From Bacillus carboniphilus (GTDB lineage: Bacteria; Bacillota; Bacilli; Bacillales; JAIVKR01), in contig NZ_CP129013.1 in assembly GCF_020524035.2 (NCBI RefSeq), positions 2,927,001-2,991,000 on the forward strand: a DNA stretch of 64,000 nt, in the 5' to 3' direction. Each line of letters opens with the position of its first letter. The stretch's first letter is position 1. The notes beneath the pieces were generated by a model. That model did no database searches and was not told the origin of the DNA. It worked only from the letters and a program-made list of their open reading frames with translations. Made by a program: the position numbers and the translations under genes. This document shows positions 35,376-44,783 of this stretch, one piece after another.

Positions 35376-36202
35376 TCCTTGAGAACAAAAATGGACTTAT
35401 TTTGATTAGGCAAGACCAATTAAGTGAACGGAATTGGAGAACGGACGATACGTATAAACTAAGCTTCTCTTCCTTTGGGGAAACGAAATATGGGATAGAA
35501 GGAGAAGAGATCTCTCTAGATAAAGGGGAGTTTCTCATCTTTAATCCTTCCGTCCAACATAGACAACTGAAAGCAACGAAGGAAAAGTTTCTTGTAGAAA
35601 TCAACTCTTCGTTGCTTTATGATGTAGCAAAACAAATAGGTGGAATGACAGAGCCGGAGTTTTCTTTCATAACGTACAGACAGCCACAAATTGAACAATG
35701 GACGTCTTTTGTTCGAAACTTTTTGCTGGCAAGCAATGATTCAGACTCGAATCAACTTTTTCTCGAAAACAGCCTTACGCAACTAGCCATCTTGATGCTA
35801 CAATACGGCATTGGCTCCCATCAAGCCGATTTTCCAAGAATCAATTGTAAAGAAAATATTCAATCTGTGATCCATGCGTTAAAAGAAAACTATGATGAAG
35901 AATGGAGTCTTGATCAAATGGCAGTGATAGCTCAGATGGGTAAGTATCAATTTGCCCACCTTTTCAAGGAAGAAACGGGTCTTTCTCCTTATTCATGGCT
36001 GCAATTATATCGTCTTTTCTCTAGCCAAGGAAAACTGATTTATACCGATCAAACGATTTTAGACATTGCCCTTGATCATGGATTTAAAAGTGTCTCTTCC
36101 TATAATCATTTATTTAAAAAGGTTTATCGAAAAACGCCACGACAGTTTAGGTTGAGCCATCGTATAAAGCAAGCCAATCAAACTAGAAAGAATAATAATT
36201 AG
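35372..36202 (+). CDS. AraC family transcriptional regulator
   Basis: 276 residues. The N-terminal cupin-like sensor (GEEISLDKGEFLIFNPSVQH) is followed by two HTH motifs at the C-terminus: WSLDQMAVIAQMGKYQFAHL, FKEETGLSPYSWL, and ILDIALDHGFKSVSSYNHLF ending KKVYRKTPRQFR. It overlaps the upstream membrane fusion protein by ATGA, so it probably responds to the same signal. Its 3' end overlaps the convergent MFS gene by about 90 bases. Confidence 0.93.
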   Translation: MILENKNGLILIRQDQLSERNWRTDDTYKLSFSSFGETKYGIEGEEISLDKGEFLIFNPSVQHRQLKATKEKFLVEINSSLLYDVAKQIGGMTEPEFSFITYRQPQIEQWTSFVRNFLLASNDSDSNQLFLENSLTQLAILMLQYGIGSHQADFPRINCKENIQSVIHALKENYDEEWSLDQMAVIAQMGKYQFAHLFKEETGLSPYSWLQLYRLFSSQGKLIYTDQTILDIALDHGFKSVSSYNHLFKKVYRKTPRQFRLSHRIKQANQTRKNNN

Positions 36203-37367
36203 ACCACTAAAGATCATGAGCTGCCTAATGGAAAAGATGAGTGAGAGTAGTCCGAATAAACTTAATGATAGGGTGTTAGCTAAATATAATAGAAAAGCAT
36301 TTGAGCTGAACGCCCGTCCCATTTTCTGTTCAGGAACAATGGTTTGAATTAAGTAAACACGTGATAAGCCGGAGATCGGTAAACCAATTCCTACTATTAT
36401 GACACCAATGAAAAAGTGCAAAGGTTGATTAAAAAAGCCAAGGTAGGCGATTCCTAATCCCCAAACGATCCCCCCGATGAGGTAAGATTTCATCGTTAAG
36501 TTCTTAAAGAAGATAGGTAAGACTAAGTTCGTTAAAATGACGATGGCACCAAACACCCCTTGCAAGGCACTATAAAACTCCTTACTATTTGAACTTACTT
36601 CTGTAAGGGAGAGTAATAGCCCTACTTGCCAAACCCAAGTATTGAAAAATACGATTGTGAAAGTGAAAAGAAATAGTTTGCGAATCGTTAATTCATTTTT
36701 AGCCCACATGAAAAATTCAAAGATTGAAGTAAAGATAGACTGAATCGATTTTTCTGTGATTGTTATGGTTTCTTTGAAATGAACTTTTGAAAGACAGTAC
36801 GCACTTAATAAATAGGTTAAGGCATCTATCGTAAAAAAAGTGAATGACTCCGTATGAGTTTAGCATCCAGATTGATAGAAAGGGGCTCAAAATGGTGATC
36901 CCTCTTGTGACGGTATCATGTAAGCTGTTTGTACCCGCTCTTTCTTTTTCTGTCGTAATTTTTGGTAGAACTGTTCTGTGCGCGGGGTTAAAAAAACAAC
37001 CAAGGCTTTGAATGAGGAAACTAATAAAGAGCAAATAATAGTAAGAAAGAGAACCGATAAAATAAAAATAAACAATAGATAAAATGAGTGGAACTCGTAA
37101 TAAATCTAAAAGGATCAGTAACTTCTTTTTTGGAACCCAATCTGTTATGACTCCGCCGATAAGACCGAAGAGCAAATAAGGTAATGTTTCAGCGATCGCG
37201 ATTCCAGTCGTATGAGCTTTAGATCCTGTTATGTCATAAGCTAAAAATAGAAAAGCCATCCCAGATAAAACATCTCCTAGTTTGGATATGCCTCCACCCA
37301 AAAGATAGTAACGTATATTTTGATTCTTCCAAATTTGTTTATACAATTTAATCACCTCAAGGAACAC
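36110..37367 (-). CDS. MFS transporter, one frameshift
   Basis: The first half (YYLLGGGISKLGDVLSGMAF, GGVITDWVPKKKLLILLDLL with the loop 2-3 motif) and second half (MWAKNELTIRKLFLFTF to the end) are in different frames. An A7 run at 36833-36839 has one base too many; with six, FFTIDALTYLLSAYCLS bridges them. About 12 helices in total. The GAGGTGAT ribosome site lies in frame just inside the annotated start, so initiation near TTG 37349 (LYKQIWKNQNIRYY) is more likely. Substrate unknown. Confidence 0.78.
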
Positions 37368-37687
37368 TTTATCGAAAAAGAAATCAATATTCTGCTTCTA
37401 TATTGCTAAGATTTAGGGCAAGATATTGCAGAAATATAATCTGATTTTTCAGAATAATAATATTTATAATCAAGGATAGACAATGTAAGAGCATATACGA
37501 GCATAAGTCAGTATGTTTAAGAGTAATAGATATGTAATCACGTTAGAAGAAGAGAAGAGAGCAGGACATGCAGTACCAAGTCATATGGTATTTTCATTTA
37601 ATCAAATAGTTATGTAGAATAGGTTTATAGTTTTGCGGTAATCCTAGATTAAACAATTATTCAATAAACAGGAGATGTCTAACACAG

Positions 37688-38536
37688 ATGTTAAAAAACA
37701 AAAAAGTAGCCTTTTTAGGAGCAGGATCAATGGCAGAAGCGATTATTTCTGGAATGATCCAAGCTGAAAAGCTTCCAAGTGAACACATTATTGTTACAAA
37801 CAAAAGTAACCAAGAAAGACGAAATGATCTTGAAAATAAATATGGAATTACTGGAGTAAAGCTAGATGAGCTAAATCTCGATGAAATTGATATGGTTGTT
37901 TTAGCGATGAAGCCTAAGGACGCAGAAAAGGCACTTTATTCAATAAAGAACCAATTAAATTCAAGCCACATTATTATTTCTGTAATGGCTGGAATTACAA
38001 CATCTTATATAGAAGATTGTATAAATGAACAATGTCAAGTTGTACGTGTCATGCCGAATACGTCTAGTATGATCGGTCAGTCTACTTCAGGTATGTCATT
38101 TGGTTCAACTGTTCAGAACGAAAGTGTCTCTTTATGTAAGGAGTTAGTAGGAACCTTTGGAGAAGTATTCGTTATCGATGAAGATAAAATGGACTTGTTT
38201 ACTGGAATCGCGGGGAGTGGTCCTGCCTACTTCTATTATTTAATGGAACATATCGAACAGGTTGCAATAGATGGTGGGTTAGATAGTGAAACGGCTCGAA
38301 AGATTGGTGTACAAACGATGTTAGGTGCATCACAAATGATGGTCGAACAAGAAGAATCGCCATCTGAATTACGGGAAAACGTCACATCTCCAAATGGAAC
38401 GACAGCTGCAGGGCTTCATGCGTTAAAGAAAAATGGTGCAGGAAATGCAATTTCACAAGCCATTAAGTCAGCAGCTAAACGATCGAAGGAATTAAGTTCC
38501 AAGGAGCCTGAATTAGTATTGACCGCTAGTCGCTAG
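37688..38536 (+). CDS. proC: pyrroline-5-carboxylate reductase ProC
   Basis: 282 residues. The Rossmann motif VAFLGAGSMAEAIISGMI, VVLAMKPKDAE, VVRVMPNTSSMIG and the C-terminal signature GGLDSETARKIGVQTMLGAS with LRENVTSPNGTTAAG are complete. It makes the last step of proline synthesis. No T-box or other leader was seen upstream. A MITE separates it from proB, which may weaken co-transcription. Confidence 0.95.
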   Translation: MLKNKKVAFLGAGSMAEAIISGMIQAEKLPSEHIIVTNKSNQERRNDLENKYGITGVKLDELNLDEIDMVVLAMKPKDAEKALYSIKNQLNSSHIIISVMAGITTSYIEDCINEQCQVVRVMPNTSSMIGQSTSGMSFGSTVQNESVSLCKELVGTFGEVFVIDEDKMDLFTGIAGSGPAYFYYLMEHIEQVAIDGGLDSETARKIGVQTMLGASQMMVEQEESPSELRENVTSPNGTTAAGLHALKKNGAGNAISQAIKSAAKRSKELSSKEPELVLTASR

Positions 38537-38551
38537 ATTTTATACTGATAG

Positions 38552-38762
38552 AGGTTGTTTAAAAAGTCCTAAAAAAATGTCGGATGAATAACTTTGTTGG
38601 TTTGCTTTTCCGACACTCCGACGCCAGGATTGGCTAGCACGGGTGTTGTCCCTAGGATGGGGACGTTCTTAGCCCGTGAACCATTGTACGTACACTGCGA
38701 GTGCTCAAAGCTACACCGCCTCGTTCTTCAGCGTCCTTTTTTCCTTACTTTTTAAACACGCA
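38552..38762 (-). mobile_element. MITE-like repeat family 1, copy 4 (211 bp)
   Basis: Begins AGGTTGTTTAAAAAGTCCTA and ends CTTTTTAAACACGCA. Both ends carry the same G/C-to-A/T change (TTTAAAAAG), keeping the inverted repeat matched. Flanks CTGATAG and TTGATAT share TGATA. It lies between proC and proB, 16 bases after the proC stop and 28 before the proB start. Confidence 0.85.
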
Positions 38763-38790
38763 TTGATATATAAACTACAGGAGTGATTCT

Positions 38791-39909
38791 TTGAATTCGT
38801 CTCATGCTCAAAAAATAGTCGTTAAAGTTGGTAGCAGTTCATTAACAAGTATGCATGGGGAAATTAGCCGTAAAAAGCTAGAAAAATTAGTGAATGAAAT
38901 TGTTCAACTAAAAGATGATGGACATGAAGTCATCGTTGTTTCATCTGGTGCAGTAGCAGCAGGCTATCGTAAACTTGGTTGTTTGGAACGCCCACAAACG
39001 TTACCTGAAAAACAAGCGGCTGCTTCAATCGGACAAGGTTTATTAATGGAAGCTTATTCTGACTTGTTCATATCACATGGATATGTTGCGTCACAAATAT
39101 TAATAACAAGGGATGACTTCTCAGATCGAACGCGCTATAACAATGTTAGAAATACGATGAATGTTTTATTAGATCGTGGAATTATTCCGATTATTAATGA
39201 GAATGATTCGTTAACGGTGAAAAACTTGAAGTTTGGTAATAATGACGTTCTTTCAGCAAAAGTGGCGGGCTTAATCGATGCAGATAAACTGATTATCTTA
39301 TCTGATATTGATGGGCTATTTAGCTCTGATCCAAGGAAAGATACGAATGCGAAGTTATTAAAAAATGTTCATGAAATTACGAAAGATATAGAAAAACTTG
39401 CTGGTAGCTCAAGTAGCACAGTTGGCACAGGTGGAATGAAAACGAAGCTTGACGCCGTAAAAATTGCGATGGCATCAGGAATTCCTGTCTTTTTAGGAAA
39501 AGCTAATAGTGTAAATATTCTTTCTGATGCGGTCAATAAAAAAGCAATAGGGACGTATTTCGAGCAGAAAAAGAAAAAAATCCTTTTAAATAAGAAAAAG
39601 CACTGGATTGCTTTTCATTCAGAGCCTGAAGGTGAGCTAGCAATAGATCCTCATGTAAAAGAAGAGATGATTGAAAGTAAGAAAAATTTACATTTGGATG
39701 ATGTTTGCGATGTAAAAGGACAGTTCCACTCTGAAGATGTTGTCAAAATCACCGACTTAGATGGAAAAGAGCTCGGATTAGGAATTGTCAATCATTCATC
39801 AGATCAGATTAAAGATTTAAAACAGGATTATGAAGAAGAGGACAATACAACTGTCATTGATCGAAAAGATTTTGTGTATTTCGACCTATCTGTACCAGCA
39901 AATTTATAG
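38791..39909 (+). CDS. proB: glutamate 5-kinase ProB
   Basis: 372 residues. The amino-acid kinase domain (IVVKVGSSSLTS; VSSGAVAAGYRKLG; IIPIINENDSLTV; GTGGMKTKLDAVKIAMASGI) is followed by a C-terminal PUA domain from about residue 275. It phosphorylates glutamate as the first, proline-inhibited step. The TTG start follows AGGAGTGATTC. proA follows 62 bases later. Confidence 0.95.
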   Translation: MNSSHAQKIVVKVGSSSLTSMHGEISRKKLEKLVNEIVQLKDDGHEVIVVSSGAVAAGYRKLGCLERPQTLPEKQAAASIGQGLLMEAYSDLFISHGYVASQILITRDDFSDRTRYNNVRNTMNVLLDRGIIPIINENDSLTVKNLKFGNNDVLSAKVAGLIDADKLIILSDIDGLFSSDPRKDTNAKLLKNVHEITKDIEKLAGSSSSTVGTGGMKTKLDAVKIAMASGIPVFLGKANSVNILSDAVNKKAIGTYFEQKKKKILLNKKKHWIAFHSEPEGELAIDPHVKEEMIESKKNLHLDDVCDVKGQFHSEDVVKITDLDGKELGLGIVNHSSDQIKDLKQDYEEEDNTTVIDRKDFVYFDLSVPANL

Positions 39910-39971
39910 ATAAAGCGAAGAATAACGTTAGGTAATAAATGGAAGTTAATCTCTAGAAAAGGGTGATCCTT

Positions 39972-41230
39972 GTGATTACAACGGAAAACAGTATTGAAAA
40001 ACAAGCGATAAAAGCAAAAGAAGCATCAAAGACCTTAACGATGTTAACAGAAGAAGAAAAGAATACGGCCTTACTGACAGTAGCAGAAGAGCTTGAAAAC
40101 AACGTCCAAACGATCATTAAAGCGAATCAAATTGACTTGGAAAATGGTGAAAAAAAAGGCTATGAATCGGCCTTTATAGACCGTCTTTCTTTATCTAAGG
40201 AGAGAGTGTTAGATTTTGTTCAAGGGTTACGTGAACTTGTTAACCTTGAGGACCCAACGGGAAAAGTAATATCTAACTGGACGTTAGAAAATGGACTAGA
40301 GGTTTCCAAAGTGACCGTTCCACTAGGTGTTATCGGCATGATTTATGAGGCTAGACCGAACGTAACGGTGGATGCAACAGGAATCGCATTAAAATCTGGA
40401 AATGCAATTGTCCTTAAAGGAGGATCATCAGCGATTTCTTCCAACAAAGCGATCGTAGAGATCATTCATCAAGGGTTAGAGAAAACGAAAATACCGAAGG
40501 ATGCAGTGCAGCTGATCACTTCTACTGACCGTGAAGCCACGAAGCAAATTTTCACGATGAAAGAACATATTGATGTATTAATTCCCCGTGGTGGAAAATC
40601 GTTAATCGATGCTGTTGTGAATAATGCGACCGTTCCCGTATTAGAAACGGGTGTTGGAAACTGTCATCTTTATATTGATGAACAAGCAGATCCTAAAATG
40701 GCGCTGAATATTATGGTTAATGCAAAAACCGATCGCCCAGCTGTATGTAATGCGGCTGAAACCTTAATTATTCATGAAAACTGGTTAAATGCTAATTTAA
40801 GGGATTTAGTGAAGGTGTTAAGTGAGCACACTCTATTGCGGTACATGGTGACGAAACAATCACAAATCTTATTCCTAATGCTACATTAGCGACAGAAACA
40901 GATTGGACCGATGAATATTTAGGGTTAGAGATTGCGATCAAAGTTGTTCGTTCTATGGATGAAGCAATCGAACATATCGAAACGTATGGAACGAAGCATT
41001 CAGAAGCAATCATAACAGAAAACAAAGAAAATGCGGAGAAGTTTTTAAATGTCATTGATGCAGCTGCTATTTATCACAATGCGTCAACCAGGTTTACAGA
41101 TGGAGGAGCCTTAGGATTTGGCGCTGAAATCGGCATATCGACGCAAAAACTTCATGCCCGCGGACCAATGGGTCTACCTGAACTAACAACGACGAAATTT
41201 ACCATGAGAGGGAACGGACAAGTTCGATAA
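39972..41230 (+). CDS. proA: glutamate-5-semialdehyde dehydrogenase ProA, one frameshift
   Basis: About 419 residues when repaired. The N-terminal three quarters include [39 protein letters not shown] and the catalytic segment [13 protein letters not shown]. Near 40821-40830 one base is missing. Past it the frame reads [20 protein letters not shown] to [23 protein letters not shown] 39972 follows AAAGGGTGATCC. Every functional motif is intact, so a sequence error is likely; if real, the strain would need external proline. Confidence 0.9.
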
Positions 41231-41243
41231 ATGAATAAAAAGA

Positions 41244-41288
41244 AAGCTGTCTATTATTCGAGAGTATGAGTAATAGGCAGTTTTTTTG
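41244..41288 (+). terminator. proline operon terminator
   Basis: GCTGTCTATTATTC pairs with GAGTAATAGGCAG, then TTTTTTTG. Confidence 0.75.
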
Positions 41289-41540
41289 TTTTAAGATCAG
41301 AAAGCATTCCTGTATTTAAGCAAAAATGAAGATTGAACAAAAAAGCCATCTTGGTATGATACGAGGTGCACAGCTAAGAATCCCTTAAATAGACCAAGGA
41401 AGACTTAATACGAAGTATAAAAAAACGATAAGTTTTTAAAACTGACAGAAAAAACCTTAATTATAAGAGTAGACATTACCAAACATAAACATGTAGCGCG
41501 AGCGCATAAACTTTGTTCTTAATAAGACAGTACTTTCACC

Positions 41541-41740
41541 GTTGTCTAACTTCAGCGTCCAGTGAATGGTGTTACTTTCGAAGTACACGATGTGCAAGCA
41601 TCAACGTTGCTTACTTAAAGGGTGTGGCCATTTTTAGTTGATAATCCTCTGTAGTAGATGATGATCCATTTTCTCCACGATAAGTCAGCGGAGACGTCTC
41701 CAGAACGGAGGTGGATCTACGTTTTCCACTCTTTTTATTG
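41541..41740. repeat. repeat family 2, degenerate copy
   Basis: GTTGTCTAACTTCAGCGTCC, TACTTTCGAAGTACACGATG, AGCATCAACGTTGC and AGTTGATAATCCTCTGTAGT follow the order seen in the better copies at 46.4 and 61.4 kb. It fills the gap between proA and the minus-strand islet. The 250 bases before it (41289-41540) hold nothing recognisable. Confidence 0.6.
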
Positions 41741-42028
41741 TCTTTTTAAGACTTCAATATCGTATTTCATAGCGTATATGTCTTTATTTAAAATATCGGT
41801 CTTGGTGTCTATATGCTTTGTTGTTCGGTCTATATATTCTCCGACTTGGTTAATAAGGTTTTGCTGAAGGCTATCAACTTTAGTGTCCACTATATCAACC
41901 TTTTCACCTAATATGTCCACCTTGTTTTCTAGCTTATCGAACTTCTTTTCGGTAGATTCTTTAAAATTGTTTAATTCACTAGATATAGAATCAATCTTCT
42001 TTAAAATTAATTGTAAAGTTTCTTCCAT
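41735..42028 (-). CDS. coiled-coil protein
   Basis: 97 residues, almost wholly heptad-like: ILKKIDSISSELNNFKESTE, KKFDKLENKVDILGEKVDIV and so on, low in aromatic residues. It resembles tail- or DUF16-like coiled coils but no family can be named. GAGGAATAGGGAAC precedes the ATG, overlapping the end of the upstream HTH gene, so the two form a unit. Confidence 0.65.
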   Translation of the reverse strand: MEETLQLILKKIDSISSELNNFKESTEKKFDKLENKVDILGEKVDIVDTKVDSLQQNLINQVGEYIDRTTKHIDTKTDILNKDIYAMKYDIEVLKRQ

Positions 42029-42033
42029 GTTCC

Positions 42034-42300
42034 CTATTCCTCACTTTCATTATCCCGGTACTTTTTCGGCTTATACTTTTCATTTTTCTTCAACTTTTTT
42101 TCAGCTTCTAAAACGTCTGCCTTATAAAACAATTGTACGTTCCCTTCTTTTATGAATGGTTTTAGCGTTCCTTGTTCAATGATCTTTTGAAGCCTAGCCC
42201 TTCCAATATTTAAGTGAGTCCTAACGCTGTTACTTGTTAGTACTTCAGTTTTAATATATACTCTTAATTCATCTTCATTATTAAATATTAATTTACTCAT
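42034..42300 (-). CDS. small HTH (excisionase/HTH_17-like) protein
   Basis: 88 residues. LTSNSVRTHLNIGRARLQKI followed by GTLKPFIKEGNVQLFYKADV fits the excisionase-type winged HTH pattern (helix-turn-helix, short strand, Y-x-x-x-D-V). The tail is lysine- and acid-rich. No strong ribosome site is visible before the ATG. With the coiled-coil partner and broken membrane peptides upstream it looks like part of a mobile or plasmid-derived islet. Confidence 0.6.
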   Translation of the reverse strand: MSKLIFNNEDELRVYIKTEVLTSNSVRTHLNIGRARLQKIIEQGTLKPFIKEGNVQLFYKADVLEAEKKLKKNEKYKPKKYRDNESEE

Positions 42301-42329
42301 TCGTTATCACGTCTTTCTTTTCAGCAACT

Positions 42330-42525
42330 TCACCAAACATTTAATTGGAAATAAAATACTATAACCGTTATAAAAATCATGACCCAATAAATAACAATAT
42401 ACCATATTGAAGATAGATTTTCATCCAATCATTCAACAACAAATACAAAGAAAAAAGATAACGCTAGTAAGTAAAACAGTTGTTAGTATTCCTAACTCAA
42501 GTTTCTTGTATATATCTTTTAACAT
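42330..42525 (-). pseudogene. broken small membrane protein
   Basis: Starts MLKDIYKKLELGILTTVLLT SVIFF, shifts frame, meets a TGA after FVFVVE, then LDENLSSIWYIVIYWVMIFI TVIVFYFQLNVW. Two transmembrane segments are recognisable once the shift and the stop are bridged. No family recognised. Confidence 0.4.
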
Positions 42526-42612
42526 TTTCTTTCATAGATTAAAATGTTACAAGGAGGATGAAGAAAGGCGATGGAACCGCCTTTCTTCATCACTTACTTA
42601 ACACTTTTTCTT

Positions 42613-42759
42613 TCATTTACTAGCTTGGATATTCTCTCTACGGTTCTTCTTGTAAGTTTGCCAACCGCTTAGGATGATTATTATCAGTGATATGTTGGTT
42701 AGGATAACTGTGAAATTGAATCATTTGTAGTAAACCAAGCTAGTAATCATTGAAAGCAT
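42613..42759 (-). pseudogene. broken small membrane peptide with in-frame TGA
   Basis: MLSMITSLVYYK, then TGA, then FNFTVILTNISLIIIILSGW QTYKKNRRENIQASK in the same frame. A TGG-to-TGA change at codon 13 would explain it. GGGGAGTGGAAAA precedes the ATG. The ribosome site and intact frame on both sides argue that it once encoded a single-helix membrane protein of about 48 residues. Confidence 0.4.
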
Positions 42760-42963
42760 TTTTTCCACTCCCCTTTCAGTATACCAAAACTACATACGAA
42801 TGTACATACTTATTTATATATTCATATCGTTTATTTTTCATAGACTTCAAACAATAAAACAAAACAAGAACACATGAATTAACGTGCGTTCCCTTCTAAT
42901 TACTTCTCAACCTCGATCAAGTTTATTCTATTTTCTTTACACTTAGCAACTAGGATCTTTATC

Positions 42964-42984
42964 CCCTACTTTTTGAACACGCAC
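42964..42984 (-). repeat. terminal remnant of repeat family 1
   Basis: CCTACTTTTTGAACACGCA is the outer end of the family (reverse orientation). The rest of the element is not recognisable in the preceding 170 bases, which otherwise carry no clear feature. Confidence 0.6.
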
Positions 42985-43134
42985 TATAAGTAAAAACCAT
43001 TAAAGGTCTAAAAATAATTGTAATATTACAAATATTAAAACTTTAGAAAAATGATTCATTTTCACTATACTAATCGGAGCCTCACTTCATATGTTATACA
43101 GTGTGTTTTTACAGAGACAGAAGGAGGGTTAAGA

Positions 43135-43260
43135 ATGAATCTTTTTCAAGAAACGTATTACGTTTGGGTGAATAGTGATTTGGAAAAAAGAGAATGGGAA
43201 TTAAAAATTATTGAAAACCCAGACGATCTACAAGCACAAATGAGAGTTGAAAAGAATTAA
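43135..43260 (+). CDS. hypothetical 41-aa protein
   Basis: MNLFQETYYVWVNSDLEKRE then WELKIIENPDDLQAQMRVEK N. GAAGGAGGG lies seven bases before the ATG at 43135, and a strong terminator follows the stop, so the short frame is well delimited. No family recognised. Confidence 0.6.
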   Translation: MNLFQETYYVWVNSDLEKREWELKIIENPDDLQAQMRVEKN

Positions 43261-43273
43261 AGGTCTTTATAAG

Positions 43274-43307
43274 AAAAAAGCACCTGTTTCACTTAGGTGC
43301 TTTTTTA
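43274..43307 (+). terminator. terminator after the 41-aa gene
   Basis: AAAAAAGCACCT ... AGGTGCTTTTTT, near-perfect stem with T-run. Confidence 0.85.
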
Positions 43308-43407
43308 CCGTTTTTAGTTTAAAATATGGATTTAATTGAAATGATTTCAAAGGATTGTTTCGTGTTACGTGGAATTAATAATGTAGGATTGAAAAGGATG
43401 TGATGGC

Positions 43408-43792
43408 GTGAGTATGAAAGAGGAAGTAGAAAAATTAATTCAAGAGACAAGAGAATTAGACGAAAAATTAAACTCATTAAATACATTAGAGCATTTAAAA
43501 GCACTAGAAGAAATTCTTTCACAGCATAAAGTAGAGATTGAAAAATATTTAGGAAGAGAAATTAGCTGAATTATCTTCTTCTAAAGGGATATCCCCATCC
43601 ATACCGAATACATTTGTTAATGACCTTAAGGATGTGGTTCGATTGAGATGGTGGAAAAACATTGAGGAAGCTTTCTTTGAGTCGAGTGAACGGGAGAAGA
43701 CCATTAACACATCTGAACAGGATTTACAAAAAAGCTTGCTAAAACATATAGAAACAGTAGATAACCATATGTCCATGAACCAATATTTATAA
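43408..43792 (+). CDS. hypothetical coiled-coil protein, one frameshift
   Basis: MSMKEEVEKLIQETRELDEK to KVEIEKYLGRE, then one surplus A at 43559-43561 ends the frame. Bridged, it continues LAELSSSKGISPSIPNTFVN to HIETVDNHMSMNQYL. Total about 127 residues; the first half is coiled coil, the second has a tryptophan pair (LRWWKN). AAAGGATG precedes the GTG. No family recognised. Confidence 0.55.
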
Positions 43793-43804
43793 AGGGAAAC
43801 GATA

Positions 43805-43987
43805 ATGATGTTGAAAAAGAAGACGATTATCTTTGGAAGCACTTTGGTTGTTGGTGTGTTTTTTATAAAAAAAGCAATAGAATATGAAGGCAAAAAAACG
43901 TTGTTAAAGCAACGTTTTTTCATTAATGTATTAACAATAAACAACCGTAATCTCTTCACAAACGACGAGCATATCTTCATTAAATGA
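43805..43987 (+). CDS. small hypothetical membrane peptide
   Basis: MMLKKKTIIFGSTLVVGVFF IKKAIEYEGKK is a plausible single-helix protein with AAAGGGAAACG upstream. The frame then runs through a terminator hairpin (43893-43920), so the encoded C-terminal half is probably not natural. Either the stop has been lost or the true gene is shorter. Confidence 0.35.
   Translation: MMLKKKTIIFGSTLVVGVFFIKKAIEYEGKKTLLKQRFFINVLTINNRNLFTNDEHIFIK
43893..43920. terminator. bidirectional terminator between convergent small genes
   Basis: AAAAAACGTTG-TTAAA-CAACGTTTTTT, T-runs on both strands. Confidence 0.85.
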
Positions 43988-44110
43988 AGGAAGCGCACTT
44001 GTAAAAAAGTCAATATCGCCGAAATGCCAAGATGTATAGTTTTGATGATGGATATTGGCTTCTTGTGAAAAAGAACTCCACACGTTTTTCACTGAATGAT
44101 GTATCATCAT
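43931..44110 (-). CDS. hypothetical 59-aa protein
   Basis: MMIHHSVKNVWSSFSQEANI, HHQNYTSWHFGDIDFFTSAL, PSFNEDMLVVCEEITVVYC. It starts 11 bases after the Nudix stop with GAAAGAAG upstream and ends just before a terminator, so it is probably the second gene of that transcript. Rich in aromatic and histidine residues; family not recognised. Confidence 0.55.
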   Translation of the reverse strand: MMIHHSVKNVWSSFSQEANIHHQNYTSWHFGDIDFFTSALPSFNEDMLVVCEEITVVYC

Positions 44111-44121
44111 AACTTCTTTCG

Positions 44122-44745
44122 TTAACTGATCTTGTTATCGATTAATTGAATAATTTTCTCGTAATAATTGAATGAATGAGGAACAAACTGATCTTTGCTT
44201 ACGAAATGATGGATTTTTTCTTTTAAACTTTCTTCGTTATAAGTAAACCCTTGAATCTCAATCTTAGTTTTGTTTCCTAAAAATAACTCTTTGAAGTCTT
44301 CAAATTTGACTTTGACCATTCCTGAAACTTCTTCATGTTGGAGGTGATAGTCGTCAAACGGTTGATTATTTTCTAATAAAAATACATGAGCAAATTCATT
44401 GTCAATAAACGAACCTTTCTTCACGCAATAGCGAACAACTTCTAGTGGGATAAGCGATTCAAAAGGAACGTCTAGGCCAATTTCTTCTTTAAGTTCTCTT
44501 ACTCCGTCTTTTATAGACTCATGCTCAAGAAGGTGCCCAGCAGCTGTAATGTCCAATAAATTGGGCCAGTCTTTTTTAAAAGGACTTCTAACTTGTAAGT
44601 GGATGTACGTCTTGTTCTCCTCATGACTAATAATCCAACATTGAAAGGTTTCATGCCATAGCCCTTTTGTATGAACTTCTTCTCGTGTGGCAACTCCAAG
44701 TGTCTTTTTATTGTCGTCAAATATTTTTAATGTTTCATTATTCAT
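44122..44745 (-). CDS. Nudix hydrolase (YfcD/IDI-like)
   Basis: About 207 residues. HETFQCWIISHEENKTYIHL and the Nudix box GHLLEHESIKDGVRELKEEI GLD (full GX5EX7REUXEEXGU) are clear. The N-terminal region FDDNKKTLGVATREEVHTKG LWH is the pattern of isopentenyl-diphosphate-isomerase-like Nudix proteins. Substrate unknown. ATG 44745 is preferred, with AAGGAG upstream; an in-frame ATG at 44760 overlaps that site. Confidence 0.9.
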   Translation of the reverse strand: MNNETLKIFDDNKKTLGVATREEVHTKGLWHETFQCWIISHEENKTYIHLQVRSPFKKDWPNLLDITAAGHLLEHESIKDGVRELKEEIGLDVPFESLIPLEVVRYCVKKGSFIDNEFAHVFLLENNQPFDDYHLQHEEVSGMVKVKFEDFKELFLGNKTKIEIQGFTYNEESLKEKIHHFVSKDQFVPHSFNYYEKIIQLIDNKIS

Positions 44746-44783
44746 TATTAACTCCTTCAAAAAGTGATTTGGTCTATTATAAG

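Noticed and set aside
37420-37687. Possible proline T-box or other leader upstream of proC
   Set aside because: No AGGGTGG-type T-box core, anti-terminator or terminator stem could be found.
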